Below the pieces are notes generated by a model. It saw only the letters and a program-made list of their open reading frames with translations, was not told the DNA's origin and searched no databases. From contig NZ_BMES01000002.1 in the NCBI RefSeq assembly GCF_014636935.1, forward strand, positions 62,001-126,000: a stretch of DNA of 64,000 nucleotides, given 5' to 3'. Source of the stretch: Alsobacter metallidurans. GTDB lineage: Bacteria; Pseudomonadota; Alphaproteobacteria; Rhizobiales; Beijerinckiaceae. Below, piece after piece: positions 53,129-62,966 of the stretch; the first letter of the stretch is position 1, and each line of letters begins with the position of its first letter. The position numbers and the translations under genes were made by a program.

Positions 53129-54421
53129 ATGTCTAGGAAGTATTTGCTCGTAACGACCAGCCTCGCCGCCTCGCTCCTGGCGACGGCCGCCATGGCGGAC
53201 AACAACACGGTTTATCTTAATCAGACCGCCGACTCGCAGAGCGCCACGATCAGCCAGAGCGGCAACGGCAACGCCGTCGGCGCCAACGGCCAGGCCTTCG
53301 GCCAGGGCGGCGGTTCGGGCAACACCCTCACGGTCAATCAGACGAATACCGGCAACTCGATCGGCGTCGCCACGAGCGGCTACCAGTCGGGCAACAATAA
53401 CCTCGCCAATGCGTACCAGGATGGCGTCGGCAGCCGCATCGAGATCAAGCAGAGCGGCAGCAACAACGGCCAGCACGGGACGACGACGGGGTGGGACTGG
53501 ACCAATTCGTCCGATTATGCTCGCCTTGCTCAGGATAGCTCCGCTAACGGCAGCGTGATCGAACTCACCCAGAACGGAAACGGCAATGCGTTCGACGTTG
53601 GCCAGGGCGGCGCGTCGAATGGCGTCTCGGTGACCCAGACCGGCACCCTCGGCCAGACCTTCGTGCGCCAGAACGTCGGCCAGGCCGGCTTCCATAACAG
53701 CTCGGTCGTGGTCAACCAGGATACGAGCAACAGCATCAACTACGTCAACGTCAATGCGCAGATTGGCAATAACCTGCTGATCAACATCGCGCAGTCCGGC
53801 GGCCTGCAAGGAGCGGGCGTCGACCAGTACGGCACGGGAAGCTCCTTCGTGTCGAACCAGAGCGGACTCGGCAACCTGATCGGCTACACTGGACCCAACC
53901 TGCTGCTCGGAACCGACCATGTGGTCACGCAGTACGGTGACGGCAACCAGATCTTCAATTACCAGTCAGGAAACTACAACGTCGCCAACGGCGGCCAGAA
54001 CGGCAATTCGCTGTTCCTGTCGAACACCCAAGGCGGCAGCGGAAATTCGCTGCAGTTCAACCAGACCTACTCCAACAACCGCGCCTATAACGCCCAGTAC
54101 GGCACGAACGGCTCCGTCTCCGTCACCCAGACGGGCGGCGACGGCAACATGTTCAACAGCGTGCAGCACGGCAATGCGCTTGGCGCTTCGGTGACCGCTT
54201 ATCAGAACGGCACGATCAACCAGATCATGACCACCCAGTATGATGGCGCCAACACGGCTCTGCTGAGCCAGACCGGCTACAACAACAGCATCACGGGCAC
54301 GCAGAACAACTCCGCCTTCGGCCTCGCCAACGTGGCGAACGTGACGCAGTCCAACTCGAACAACGTCGCCAACTACAACCAGAACGGATCGGGCAACCTC
54401 GCCACGATCACGCAGCACTAA
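53129..54421 (+). CDS. csgA: large curlin-repeat amyloid protein (CsgA-like)
   Basis: The 430-residue protein has a signal peptide ('LVTTSLAASLLATAAMA') and then about twenty imperfect curlin-type repeats of 18-24 residues with the pattern Q-x-G-x-x-N-x: 'ISQSGNGNAVG', 'VNQTNTGNSIG', 'LTQNGNGNAFD', 'VTQYGDGNQIF', 'VTQTGGDGNMF', 'LSQTGYNNSIT', 'YNQNGSGNLATITQH'. It is rich in Asn, Gln, Gly and Ser and lacks Cys in the mature part. E. coli CsgA has only five repeats, so this is an unusually long fibre subunit. The ATG at 53129 follows GGAAGGG. It is secreted through CsgG and polymerises at the cell surface. Confidence 0.9.
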   Translation: MSRKYLLVTTSLAASLLATAAMADNNTVYLNQTADSQSATISQSGNGNAVGANGQAFGQGGGSGNTLTVNQTNTGNSIGVATSGYQSGNNNLANAYQDGVGSRIEIKQSGSNNGQHGTTTGWDWTNSSDYARLAQDSSANGSVIELTQNGNGNAFDVGQGGASNGVSVTQTGTLGQTFVRQNVGQAGFHNSSVVVNQDTSNSINYVNVNAQIGNNLLINIAQSGGLQGAGVDQYGTGSSFVSNQSGLGNLIGYTGPNLLLGTDHVVTQYGDGNQIFNYQSGNYNVANGGQNGNSLFLSNTQGGSGNSLQFNQTYSNNRAYNAQYGTNGSVSVTQTGGDGNMFNSVQHGNALGASVTAYQNGTINQIMTTQYDGANTALLSQTGYNNSITGTQNNSAFGLANVANVTQSNSNNVANYNQNGSGNLATITQH

Positions 54422-54430
54422 CAGCCTCGG

Positions 54431-54463
54431 AGGAGGGCGGGTCCAGGATCCGCCCTCCTTTTT
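54431..54463 (+). terminator. rho-independent terminator after csgA
   Basis: GGAGGGCGG (54432-54440) and CCGCCCTCC (54450-54458) form a 9-base stem with a 9-base loop, followed by TTTTT. It lies between csgA and csgH, 29 bases ahead of csgH, so it would reduce expression of the secretion and assembly genes relative to the fibre subunit. Confidence 0.85.
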
Positions 54464-54491
54464 CGTCGGGTTTCTCGGTCGGAGAACGTCG

Positions 54492-54818
54492 ATGCCAGTG
54501 CTCGCCGCGCCGCCGCCCCCGATCGTTACATGCGCGATCGAGCGGAAAACTGTGGATCAAGGATTGCTTTTCCAGGGCGTCCTGAGAGCCGCAAGCCCGG
54601 TGGAGGGCTCGTATCTCCTGACGGTGATCAAGACCAGCGCGTCCGGATCAGCCAATCTCAAGCAAAAGGGAACGTTTTCGGCTTCAGCAGGCCAAATCGT
54701 GCCGCTCGGTCGCATCGGCCTTAACCAAGAAACAGAAGTATCGATTGATGTTCGTCTGACGCTTGACATAGCAGGCCAAGAAATAGTTTGCTCACAATAC
54801 ACGGGCGGAAACGAATGA
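54492..54818 (+). CDS. csgH: CsgH/CsgC-like curli chaperone
   Basis: The 108-residue protein begins 'APPPPIVTCAIERKTVDQGLLFQG' and has 'GSYLLTVIKTSASGSANLKQKGTFSA' and 'QEIVCSQYTGGNE' with a Cys pair. This is the immunoglobulin-like CsgH/CsgC fold of alphaproteobacteria that stops curlin from forming fibres in the periplasm. GGAG lies eight bases before the ATG at 54492. The visible N-terminus has only a very short hydrophobic start and no convincing signal peptide, which is odd for a periplasmic chaperone. The end overlaps csgB as ATGA. Confidence 0.8.
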   Translation: MPVLAAPPPPIVTCAIERKTVDQGLLFQGVLRAASPVEGSYLLTVIKTSASGSANLKQKGTFSASAGQIVPLGRIGLNQETEVSIDVRLTLDIAGQEIVCSQYTGGNE

Positions 54819-55351
54819 TAAAGATCAATCAAAAGCTGGCTTGGGCGGCTGGTCTTGTCACGTCGATGGTGGCGATGGCTGATTGCGCCTCCGCGCAAGT
54901 CTATGTGGACCAGATCCAGCCGACGTCGCGGTCCGGCGCCCGGTCTTCCACCCATGTCTATGCGCCAGCGCCGACCTACGAGGCCGGCCACTTCGGCTCC
55001 GCCGCTCCGTTGTCCGCTGTCCAGTCGGGGCAGGATGGAGCGTCGATTGGCGCCGCCCAGCGTTCAACCGTTCAGCAGACCGGGACCCGCAACACCGCCG
55101 CAGTGGTCACCTCCGGCGAAGGCAATGTCACCAGCCAGGTCCAGAACGGGCGCGACAACATCTCGAACCTTTCGGCCACGGGTGCGCAGAACACCCTCGC
55201 CACAGTCCAGAACGGCGCAGGCAACAGCGCCAGCGTCGCCGTCGCGGGCAACAACAACTCGATCTCGAATACGCAGATCGGGGCGGGGTCCAGCTACACG
55301 CTCCAGCATGTCGGCAACGGTCAGTCGATCGCGGTCACGCAGGTCAGGTAA
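54815..55351 (+). CDS. csgB: minor curlin-repeat subunit (CsgB-like)
   Basis: The 178-residue protein has a signal peptide ending 'DCASAQ', a non-repeat Ser/Thr/Pro region (about 30-75) and five or so curlin repeats: 'VQQTGTRNTAA', 'VTSQVQNGRDNISN', 'TVQNGAGNSASV', 'GNNNSISNTQIG', 'LQHVGNGQSIAVTQ'. It is much shorter than the CsgA-like protein and sits with the assembly genes, so it is probably the nucleator or surface anchor. The ATG at 54815 overlaps the csgH stop. Confidence 0.85.
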   Translation: MIKINQKLAWAAGLVTSMVAMADCASAQVYVDQIQPTSRSGARSSTHVYAPAPTYEAGHFGSAAPLSAVQSGQDGASIGAAQRSTVQQTGTRNTAAVVTSGEGNVTSQVQNGRDNISNLSATGAQNTLATVQNGAGNSASVAVAGNNNSISNTQIGAGSSYTLQHVGNGQSIAVTQVR

Positions 55352-55356
55352 TCGCA

Positions 55357-55809
55357 ATGACACGCCATTTTTTCAAAACCTGCGGCTCGGCCGTTCTTCT
55401 GGCGGCGTTGCTGGCCAGCGCGCCCTCGCATGCGGGCAGCCTCGTCTATCAGCCGGCGAACCCGAACTTCGGCGGCAGCCCGCTGAACGGGTCCTACCTG
55501 AACTCGCAGGGCGCGCTGCAGAATTCCGAGATCCAGCGCAAGCAGTCGCTGCGCAGTCAGGCGACGGCAGCCGGCGCCTTGGGGGCCCAGACCCCCGGGC
55601 AGATCTTCGCCCGTCAGTTGCAGAGCCAGCTCTACGGTTCGCTGGCCAACAAGATCACGCAAGCCATCTTCGGCGAAGGCGCCCAGCAGTCCGGCACCTT
55701 CGCGTTCGAGGGCACCACGATCAACTTTGTGCGCGTTGGCCCGAACGTGCAGCTCACCATCAATGATGGGCAGAGCGTCACCACCATCACGGTGCCGGCG
55801 GGCATCTGA
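55357..55809 (+). CDS. csgF: curli assembly protein CsgF
   Basis: The 150-residue protein has a signal peptide ('VLLAALLASAPSHAGSLVY') and the CsgF motifs 'YQPANPNFGGSPLNGSYL' and a C-terminal 'FEGTTINFVRVGPNVQLTINDG' with 'TTITVPAG'. CsgF caps the CsgG pore at the cell surface and couples secretion to nucleation; the N-P-x-F-G-G-x-P-x-N-G motif is its signature. It starts five bases after csgB. Confidence 0.93.
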   Translation: MTRHFFKTCGSAVLLAALLASAPSHAGSLVYQPANPNFGGSPLNGSYLNSQGALQNSEIQRKQSLRSQATAAGALGAQTPGQIFARQLQSQLYGSLANKITQAIFGEGAQQSGTFAFEGTTINFVRVGPNVQLTINDGQSVTTITVPAGI

Positions 55810-55889
55810 TCGTCTCCAAGCAATGCAGAGCCGTCATGGGCGCGTGCAGCGGCGCGCCCAAGGGGTTCTTTGGCCAGGAACAAGTACGA

Positions 55890-56768
55890 ATGCGCGTTTT
55901 GAGTGGGGCCATCGTTGTCGCCGTCGCGGCTTTCCTGGGCGGCTGCGCCGCGCCGGGCATGCCGGACGTTCTGGAGCAGGCGCCGACGCTGACGCCGAAA
56001 ACGGCCGTGCGTCTCAGCCTCGAGCAGTTGCCGGCTCCGGACCGCAAGGTCTATGTGGCGCTTTATGCCTTTCCGGACCTGACCGGCCAGAACAAGCCGA
56101 GCGACACCATCGCCGAATACTCGCGCGCCGTGACTCAGGGCGGCGTCGCCTTCGCGGTGGACGCCTTCCGTCGCGCCGGCAAGGGCGCGTGGTTTTCCAT
56201 CGTGGAGCGCAGCGGGTTGCCGAACCTCCTGCAGGAGCGCCAGCTCATCCGCGCGACGCGCCAGGAGTTCGAGGGGCAGGGCGCACGGCCGCTGCCGCCC
56301 ATCAAGTTTGCCGGCCTGATCGTGGAAGGCGGCATCCTGGCCTATGACGCCAACACGATGACCGGGGGGGCGGGCGCGCGCTACCTGGGAGTCGGCGGCG
56401 ACGTGAAGTACCGCCGCGACATGGTGACGGTCGGCATGCGCATCGTCTCGGTGCAGTCGGGCGAGGTGTTGAATTCCGTGACCACCACCAAGACGATCTA
56501 TTCGATCGGGATCAGCGGCAGCGCCTACAAGTTCGTGGCCTTGAACAAGCTGTTCGAGGCCGAGGCGGGCGTCACCCGCAGTGAGCCGACCCAGTTCGCG
56601 GTGCGCCAGGCGATCGACCTCGCCGTCTACGCGACCGTGATCGAAGGCGCGCGGCAGGGCCTGTGGCGCTTCCAGGACCGCGCCGCCGGCGCGCGGCTGA
56701 TCGAGGACTACCAGCGTGAGAACGGCCTGACGGACGGCGCTGACGAGGTCGTCGCGGCGGCGGGCTGA
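55890..56768 (+). CDS. csgG: curli secretion channel lipoprotein CsgG
   Basis: The 292-residue protein has a lipoprotein signal with lipobox 'LGGC' and CsgG motifs: 'KVYVALYAFPDLTGQNKPS', 'FSIVERSGLPNLLQERQLIR', 'FAGLIVEGGILAYDANTMTGG', 'GARYLGVGGDVKYRRDMVTVGMRIVSV' region and 'NSVTTTKTIYSIGISGSAYKFV'. It forms the outer-membrane pore that exports CsgA and CsgB. The ATG at 55890 is preferred over 55836 because it gives the lipobox and has AGGA upstream. It is the last gene of the curli operon; its stop abuts that of the convergent kinase gene (TGATCA). No csgE or csgD is seen. Confidence 0.94.
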   Translation: MRVLSGAIVVAVAAFLGGCAAPGMPDVLEQAPTLTPKTAVRLSLEQLPAPDRKVYVALYAFPDLTGQNKPSDTIAEYSRAVTQGGVAFAVDAFRRAGKGAWFSIVERSGLPNLLQERQLIRATRQEFEGQGARPLPPIKFAGLIVEGGILAYDANTMTGGAGARYLGVGGDVKYRRDMVTVGMRIVSVQSGEVLNSVTTTKTIYSIGISGSAYKFVALNKLFEAEAGVTRSEPTQFAVRQAIDLAVYATVIEGARQGLWRFQDRAAGARLIEDYQRENGLTDGADEVVAAAG

Positions 56769-57692
56769 TCACGCAGTTCTCTGCCCGGCGTCGCCAGCCT
56801 TCGGCTGCTCGGCCAGCAGGGGGGCGAGTTCAATGCTGCTCGGGAACGACGGCACGGTGCCGGGGCGCGTCACCGCGATGGCGGCGGCGGCGGTCGCGGC
56901 CCTGATGGCGCGGTCCGGAGCGGCGCCGCGGCAGAGCGCGCCCACGAAGACGCCGACAAAGACGTCGCCGGCGCCGGCCGTGTCCACGGCCTTCACGCGT
57001 GGCGCGGCCACCGGCGTCAGCACGCCGTCCCGCGCCATCACGGCGCCGTCCCGGCCGAGCGTCACGATCGCGATGCGCCCCGGCGCGAGCGCGGCTGCGG
57101 CCGATCGGGCGTCCGCCCCGGTGACCTGGGCGGCCTCCACGGCGTTGGCGATCACGATGTCGAACAGCGCAAGCGCCTCGGCCATGTCCCACGCGATCGG
57201 GGCCGTGTTGAGCGCCGTTCGCGCCCCGCGTTCCCGCCCGAGGCGGGCCGCCGCCATCGTGACCTCGCGCGTGAGGTTGCCCTGCAGCAGCAGGATGTCG
57301 CCCGCCCGGAGATCGTCCAGCGCCGCGATGGCGTCAGCTTCCGCCAGGCCACGCGCCGCGGCGGCGCTGCTCACGATCATGTTTTCGCCGCCGGCCGCGA
57401 CCCAGATGGCAGAGTAGTCCGTGGGCGCGGCGCTTTCCATCCAGCGCGCCGCCAGCCCCGGCTCGGCCGCGGCGGCCGCGGCCAAGACGGCGGCGTCGGC
57501 GTCCCGGCCGAGCGGCGCGACCAGCACGGTTGCAGCCCCTGTGCGTGCGCACGCGACGGCCTGGTTCAGGCCCTTGCCGCCAGGGCAACGGAGCAGGCTG
57601 TCGGCGAGCAGCGTTTCGCCAGGCGCGGGCAGGCGCGGGATGGTCTGGATGCAATCCAGCGTCGCATTGCCGAGAACGAAGACGCGGCTCAC
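56769..57692 (-). CDS. PfkB-family carbohydrate kinase (ribokinase-like)
   Basis: The 307-residue protein has the PfkB motifs 'RCPGGKGLNQAVACARTG' (substrate-binding 'GGKG.N.A') and 'AVDTAGAGDVFVGVFVGAL' (DTxGAGD with catalytic Asp), and 'VIANAVEAAQVTG'. It phosphorylates a sugar or nucleoside using ATP. The GTG at 57692 overlaps the stop of the BtpA gene as GTGA. It is the last gene of the LacI-kinase operon and the second kinase in it. Ribose or a nucleoside is the likely type of substrate, but this cannot be read from the sequence. Confidence 0.9.
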   Translation of the reverse strand: MSRVFVLGNATLDCIQTIPRLPAPGETLLADSLLRCPGGKGLNQAVACARTGAATVLVAPLGRDADAAVLAAAAAAEPGLAARWMESAAPTDYSAIWVAAGGENMIVSSAAAARGLAEADAIAALDDLRAGDILLLQGNLTREVTMAAARLGRERGARTALNTAPIAWDMAEALALFDIVIANAVEAAQVTGADARSAAAALAPGRIAIVTLGRDGAVMARDGVLTPVAAPRVKAVDTAGAGDVFVGVFVGALCRGAAPDRAIRAATAAAAIAVTRPGTVPSFPSSIELAPLLAEQPKAGDAGQRTA

Positions 57693-58531
57693 CCGCGCGC
57701 CTCGCGCACGACCTGCATGAAGGATTTCACGCGCGCCAGGTCCACCTCGTTCCACCAGCCGCCCTCGTGCTTCAGCGCGCTGGCGACGATCACGGCGTCC
57801 GCGAACCCCAGGATGGCCGCGACATTGTCCGGGTTGACGCCGCTGCCCACCATCACGGGCAGCGAGCTCGCGTCGCGCACGGTTTCGAGCTCGTCCAGCC
57901 TGGCGCTGTCGCCCGTGCGCTGGCCGGTGACGATCACCGCGTCGGCGTCAAAGAACTGGGCGTCGCGTGTGAGTTCGGTGAGCGAGCGATCCGCCATGAT
58001 GGCGTGCGAGCCGTGTTTGACGTGCACGTCGGCGAACACCGCGATGTCGCGCGCCCGCAGGGTGTTGCGGTAACGCGCCGCGAGGCCGGCCTTGCCCTCC
58101 ATGAAGCCCTCGTTGGACACATAGGCGTTGGCCCACTGGTTGACGCGCACGAAGCTGGCGCCCGAAGCCTTGGCGACCGCGATGGCCTGCACGGCCGCGT
58201 TGGCGAGCACGTTGACGCCCACCGTCAGCCCGGCGGCGCGGCGCACCCGGTCGGTCATCACCGCCATGGCGGCGGCGGTCTCGGGGCCGAGCTCCTCGGG
58301 CTTGCTGAACGGGATGTCGCCGTGGTTCTCGACGATCAGGCCGTCGACGCCGCCCTCGGCGTAGCGCTGCGCCTCCGCGCAGGCGTGCTCGTAGATGCGC
58401 TCCACGGGCTCGCCGTCATAATTAGGCGCGCCTGGCAGCGGCAGGGCGTGGATCACGCCGATCACGGCCTTGCGGCGGCCGAAGAGCCGCTCGACCACGT
58501 TGGATTTCGGCTTGAAGACGGACTGGGACAA
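57689..58531 (-). CDS. BtpA/SgcQ family TIM-barrel protein
   Basis: The 280-residue protein has family motifs 'VIGVIHALPLPGAPNYDG', 'VDGLIVENHGDIPF', 'VNVLANAAVQAIAVAKASGA', 'VFADVHVKHGSHAI' and 'VMVGSGVNPDNVAAIL'. In bacteria without photosystem I these genes sit with sugar kinases and transporters (SgcQ) and are thought to be sugar-phosphate enzymes. It lies between the two PfkB-type kinase genes, downstream of the LacI-HTH fusion, and overlaps the second kinase start. I infer that it acts on the phosphorylated product. Confidence 0.87.
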   Translation of the reverse strand: MSQSVFKPKSNVVERLFGRRKAVIGVIHALPLPGAPNYDGEPVERIYEHACAEAQRYAEGGVDGLIVENHGDIPFSKPEELGPETAAAMAVMTDRVRRAAGLTVGVNVLANAAVQAIAVAKASGASFVRVNQWANAYVSNEGFMEGKAGLAARYRNTLRARDIAVFADVHVKHGSHAIMADRSLTELTRDAQFFDADAVIVTGQRTGDSARLDELETVRDASSLPVMVGSGVNPDNVAAILGFADAVIVASALKHEGGWWNEVDLARVKSFMQVVREARG

Positions 58532-58570
58532 CGCAGGCTCCGGGGTGAGGCGAGGGGATCGGGCTGGGGT

Positions 58571-59799
58571 TCAAGCGATGACTTGATTGGGCGATGACGC
58601 CGGGTCGGACGCGAGCGCCACGGCCTGCTCGGACAGGCCGACGCCGGCCAACGCGGCCAATTCGGCCGCGGCGGGGCGGATTTCCTGCGCGCCGAAGCTG
58701 GTGCCGGCGAGCGAGCCGGCCGCGCAGGCGACGCGCGCGCAAAGAAGCGGAGCGCAGTCGTGAAGCCACAGCGCCAGGAACGCGCCCACGAAGGCGTCGC
58801 CCGCGCCGGTCTTGTCCAACATGGCGACGTCCGGCGCCGGGGCGCGCCGGGCGCCCGCCTGGCGGGTCACCACCGCCGCGCCCTGGGCGCCCAGGGTCAG
58901 CGTCACGACCTGCGGCCACGCGCCTGCCGGAGCGTTGGCGGCGCGCGCAGCGAGCCACGCGAGCGCGTCGTCGGGAGTCTCGGGGCAGCCCGGAAGGGCC
59001 GCCAGCGTCTCGCGATGCAAGAACAAGGCGTCCACGCTCGCAAACAGCTTCTCGGCGTTGGCGGCGGTCCAGTCCGGCGGCAAGCCGGTCGCCTGAACGC
59101 TGGTGCGGAACCCCTTGCGCCGCGCCTCACGCAGCGCCTCGATCTGGATGGGGGCCTGGAAGCCTTCGAGATGGAGGCACCACCTGAGGCCGTCCGTCTC
59201 GGTTTCGTCGACGAAGCGCCGGACGTCGACCTCGGCCAGGCTGGAGGGCTCGTTCACGATGGTGCGGCGGCCGTCCGCCTCCACGAGCACCAGCGCGCGG
59301 TCGAGCCGCCCCTGACGGCGCTCGCGCGAGGCGATGAGGTCCACCCTCCGGGCCGCGAGCTCCGCCGCCGCCCAGTCGCTCTCCTGGTCGGCCCCGATGG
59401 ACGTGATGATGGACGCCGCCACCGGCCACGGCCCGCCCACCCCCGCCGCAATCGCCGCCACGTTCGCGGCGGGGCCGCCGATGGATTTGAGGATGCCGCG
59501 CGCCTGCAGGCGCTCCTCGCGCTCGGGCAGGCGCGGGATGCGCGCCACGTAGTCCACGCTCACATACCCGACCGTGGTCAGGCGCGGGACGCTGGCGTCG
59601 GCGCGCGGGGCCGAGCGCTTGCGCGCCGTGAGCGAGCGCGCCGTCTCGGCGGGCGCATAGTCGAGCGCCCGGATGGCGGCGAGCACCCGGTCGCGCGTCT
59701 GCGGGCGCACGTACACGCGCGCGTTCAGCACGTGCGACACGGTCGCCTTGCTCACGCCCGCGTGGCGCGCCACGTCCGAGATGGTGGGCGGGCCGCCGC

Positions 59800-59803
<4 letters not shown>
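58571..59803 (-). CDS. LacI-type HTH fused to PfkB carbohydrate kinase
   Basis: The 410-residue protein has two unrelated halves. Residues 5-65 are a LacI DNA-binding domain: 'TISDVARHAGVSKATVSHVLN', 'VRPQTRDRVLAAI' and the hinge-type 'LDYAPAETARSLTARK'. Residues 75-390 form a PfkB kinase in place of the usual periplasmic-binding domain: 'TVGYVSVDYVARIPRLP', 'KSIGGPAANVAAIAAGVGG' and 'LDKTGAGDAFVGAFLALWL', with the catalytic Asp in GAGD. The GTG at 59803 overlaps the DppF-like stop (GTGA), so it is part of the transporter operon. It may bind the palindrome at 61992-62005 and sense or phosphorylate the imported substrate. Confidence 0.9.
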
Positions 59804-60887
<1,084 letters not shown>

Positions 60888-60891
<4 letters not shown>

Positions 60892-61916
60892 GCGACGTTC
60901 CGTTCCAGCGGGGCGCGCCAGCACGCGACCGCATGGCCGGGCGCCAGCTCGGCCAGTGGCGGGTAGGCGGCCCGGCACTTTTCCACCGCAAACGGGCAGC
61001 GCGGCGCGAAGCGGCAGCCGGTCGGCATCTGCCCGGCCGCGGGCGGCTGGCCGTCGATCGCGGTCAGGGGCCTGCCGACATCCTCTTCGCGCGGCAGGGC
61101 TGCCAGAAGCGAGAGCGTGTAAGGGTGCTGGGGATCGGCGAAGAGGTCGGCGCGGCTGCCGCTCTCGACGATGCGGCCCGCATACATCACCGCGATCCGG
61201 TCGGCGATCTCGGCCACAAGCGCGAGATTGTGCGTGATGAACAGCACCGCCGCGCCCAGTTCGGCGCGCAATTCGTCCAGCAGATGGAGGATCTGGCTTT
61301 GGATGGTCACGTCGAGCGCCGTGGTGGGCTCGTCGGCGATCAGGAGGGCAGGGCGGCAGATCAGCGCCATCGCGATCATCACGCGCTGCCGCATGCCGCC
61401 GGACAGCTGGTGCGGATAGGCGTCGAGCCGCGCCTCGGGATCGGGGATCTTCACCCGACGCAGCATCGCGAGCGCAACTTCGCGCGCCTCCTTGCGGCCG
61501 AGGCCGCGATGCGCCTCCAGGATCTCGGTCATCTGGTCGCCGACCGACATCACCGGGTTCAACGAGGTCATCGGCTCCTGGAACACCATCGCGATGCGGT
61601 CGCCCCGCAGCCGGTTCATGGCTTCTTCGGACGCGCTCGCGAGGTCTTGCCCATCGAACGCGAAGCGATCGGCGGTCAGGCGCGCTCCGGGCGGCAGGAG
61701 GCGCATGACCGAGAGGGCCGTGAGGCTCTTGCCTGAACCTGATTCGCCGACGAGGCACAGCAGCTCGCCCGGCTCCATCGCGAGGTCGACGCCGTCCACG
61801 ATGGCTGGGCCGCCGAAGCCCACTCGGAGGCCATGGACGTCCAGAATGCGACCGCGGCCGGCCGCCGGCCGGGGCGCATCGTTTGTGAGGTGGAGGGCGG
61901 AGCTGTCCGGCGCCAT
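60888..61916 (-). CDS. oligopeptide-type ABC transporter ATPase (DppD-like), second system
   Basis: About 342 residues from the ATG at 61916 (alternatives 61946 and 61973). It has Walker A 'GESGSGKSL', '[14 protein letters not shown]', signature 'LSGGMRQR', Walker B 'LLIADEP', H-loop 'ITHNLAL' and '[14 protein letters not shown]' at the C-terminus. It is the partner of the DppF-like ATPase and the first gene of the leftward arm, close to the LacI-type palindrome. Confidence 0.92.
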
Positions 61917-61991
61917 GCGGGCAAGTTTCTCGCGCTTGAAGTGCATCGACCGCATTGACATCCGCGGTTGCATTTTCGAGTATCAGAACCA

Positions 61992-62005
61992 TTGAACCGG
62001 TTCAA
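61992..62005. promoter_or_regulatory. LacI-type operator (TTGAACCGGTTCAA)
   Basis: This perfect 14-base palindrome with central CCGG lies in the short gap between the divergent DppD-like gene and the DppB-like gene. The even-length symmetric form with a central CG is the usual one for LacI-family operators. The LacI-HTH/PfkB fusion encoded in the same leftward operon is the obvious candidate to bind it and to control both arms. Confidence 0.75.
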
Positions 62006-62021
62006 GGGCGCATCGAACACC

Positions 62022-62966
62022 ATGGGACGCTACCTTCTGGGACGGCTCGCCAGCCTTCTCCCCATTCTGTTCGGGACGTCGCTGGTCGCCTTCCTGCTGA
62101 TCAGGCTCGTGCCGGGCGATCCCGCGGTGGCGCTGCTCGGCATGGAGGCGGACGACGCCGCCATCGCGGCGCTCCGGGCGAAGCTCGCGCTCGATCAGCC
62201 GCTGTGGATGCAGTATTTTTCCTGGGCGGCGGCGCTCCTGAAAGGCGACTTCGGCCGCTCCATCCAGGGAGGCCGCGAGGTGCTGCCGCTCCTGGCCTCG
62301 GCGCTGGGCCCCACGGCGCTTTTGTCCGCCGCCGCGCTCGCGATCTCGCTCGTGATCGCGATTCCGGCCGGCGTGATCGCGGCCACCCGCCGCAACACGG
62401 CGGCCGACTACGTGGCGTCCTTCGTGGCCCTGTGCGGCCTGTCGCTGCCGAGCTTCTGGCTCGGCATCCTGCTGATCCTGACCTTCTCGATCACATTCCC
62501 GATCCTGCCCGCCTCCGGCTACGTGTCGCCGCTGGCCGACATGGGCGGCTTCCTTCGCTCGCTGGTGCTGCCGGCGCTCACGCTGGGGGCCGCGCTGGCG
62601 GCCTCCACGATGCGCATGACGCGCGCCTCCATGCTGGAGGTGCTGCGCGCCGACTATGTGCGCACCGCCCGCGCCAAGGGCATCGCACCTTCGCGCGTGA
62701 TCTGGCGGCACGCCTTCGGCAATGCGCAGATCCCCATCGTGACGCTGCTCGGGATCCAGATGGGGCAGCTGCTCGGCGGCGTCGTCATCACCGAGACCGT
62801 GTTCGCGTGGCCGGGCATCGGAAAGCTCACCGTGGACGCCATCTTCGCCCGCGACTACCCGGTGGTGCAGGGCGCGGTGTTGCTCACCGCGACGCTGTTC
62901 GTGCTGATCAATCTGGCGACCGACCTCATCTACACGCTGATCGACCCGCGCATGAGGGTCGCATGA
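62022..62966 (+). CDS. ABC transporter permease (DppB-like), second system
   Basis: The 314-residue permease starts 'MGRYLLGRLASLLPILFGTSLVAF' in outline, has the EAA loop 'DYVRTARAKGIAPSRVIWRH' and the 'ETVFAWPGIGKLTVDAIFARD' signature. The ATG at 62022 is 17 bases after the palindrome; the frame is open from 61968. Its stop overlaps the DppC start as ATGA. Confidence 0.93.
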   Translation: MGRYLLGRLASLLPILFGTSLVAFLLIRLVPGDPAVALLGMEADDAAIAALRAKLALDQPLWMQYFSWAAALLKGDFGRSIQGGREVLPLLASALGPTALLSAAALAISLVIAIPAGVIAATRRNTAADYVASFVALCGLSLPSFWLGILLILTFSITFPILPASGYVSPLADMGGFLRSLVLPALTLGAALAASTMRMTRASMLEVLRADYVRTARAKGIAPSRVIWRHAFGNAQIPIVTLLGIQMGQLLGGVVITETVFAWPGIGKLTVDAIFARDYPVVQGAVLLTATLFVLINLATDLIYTLIDPRMRVA

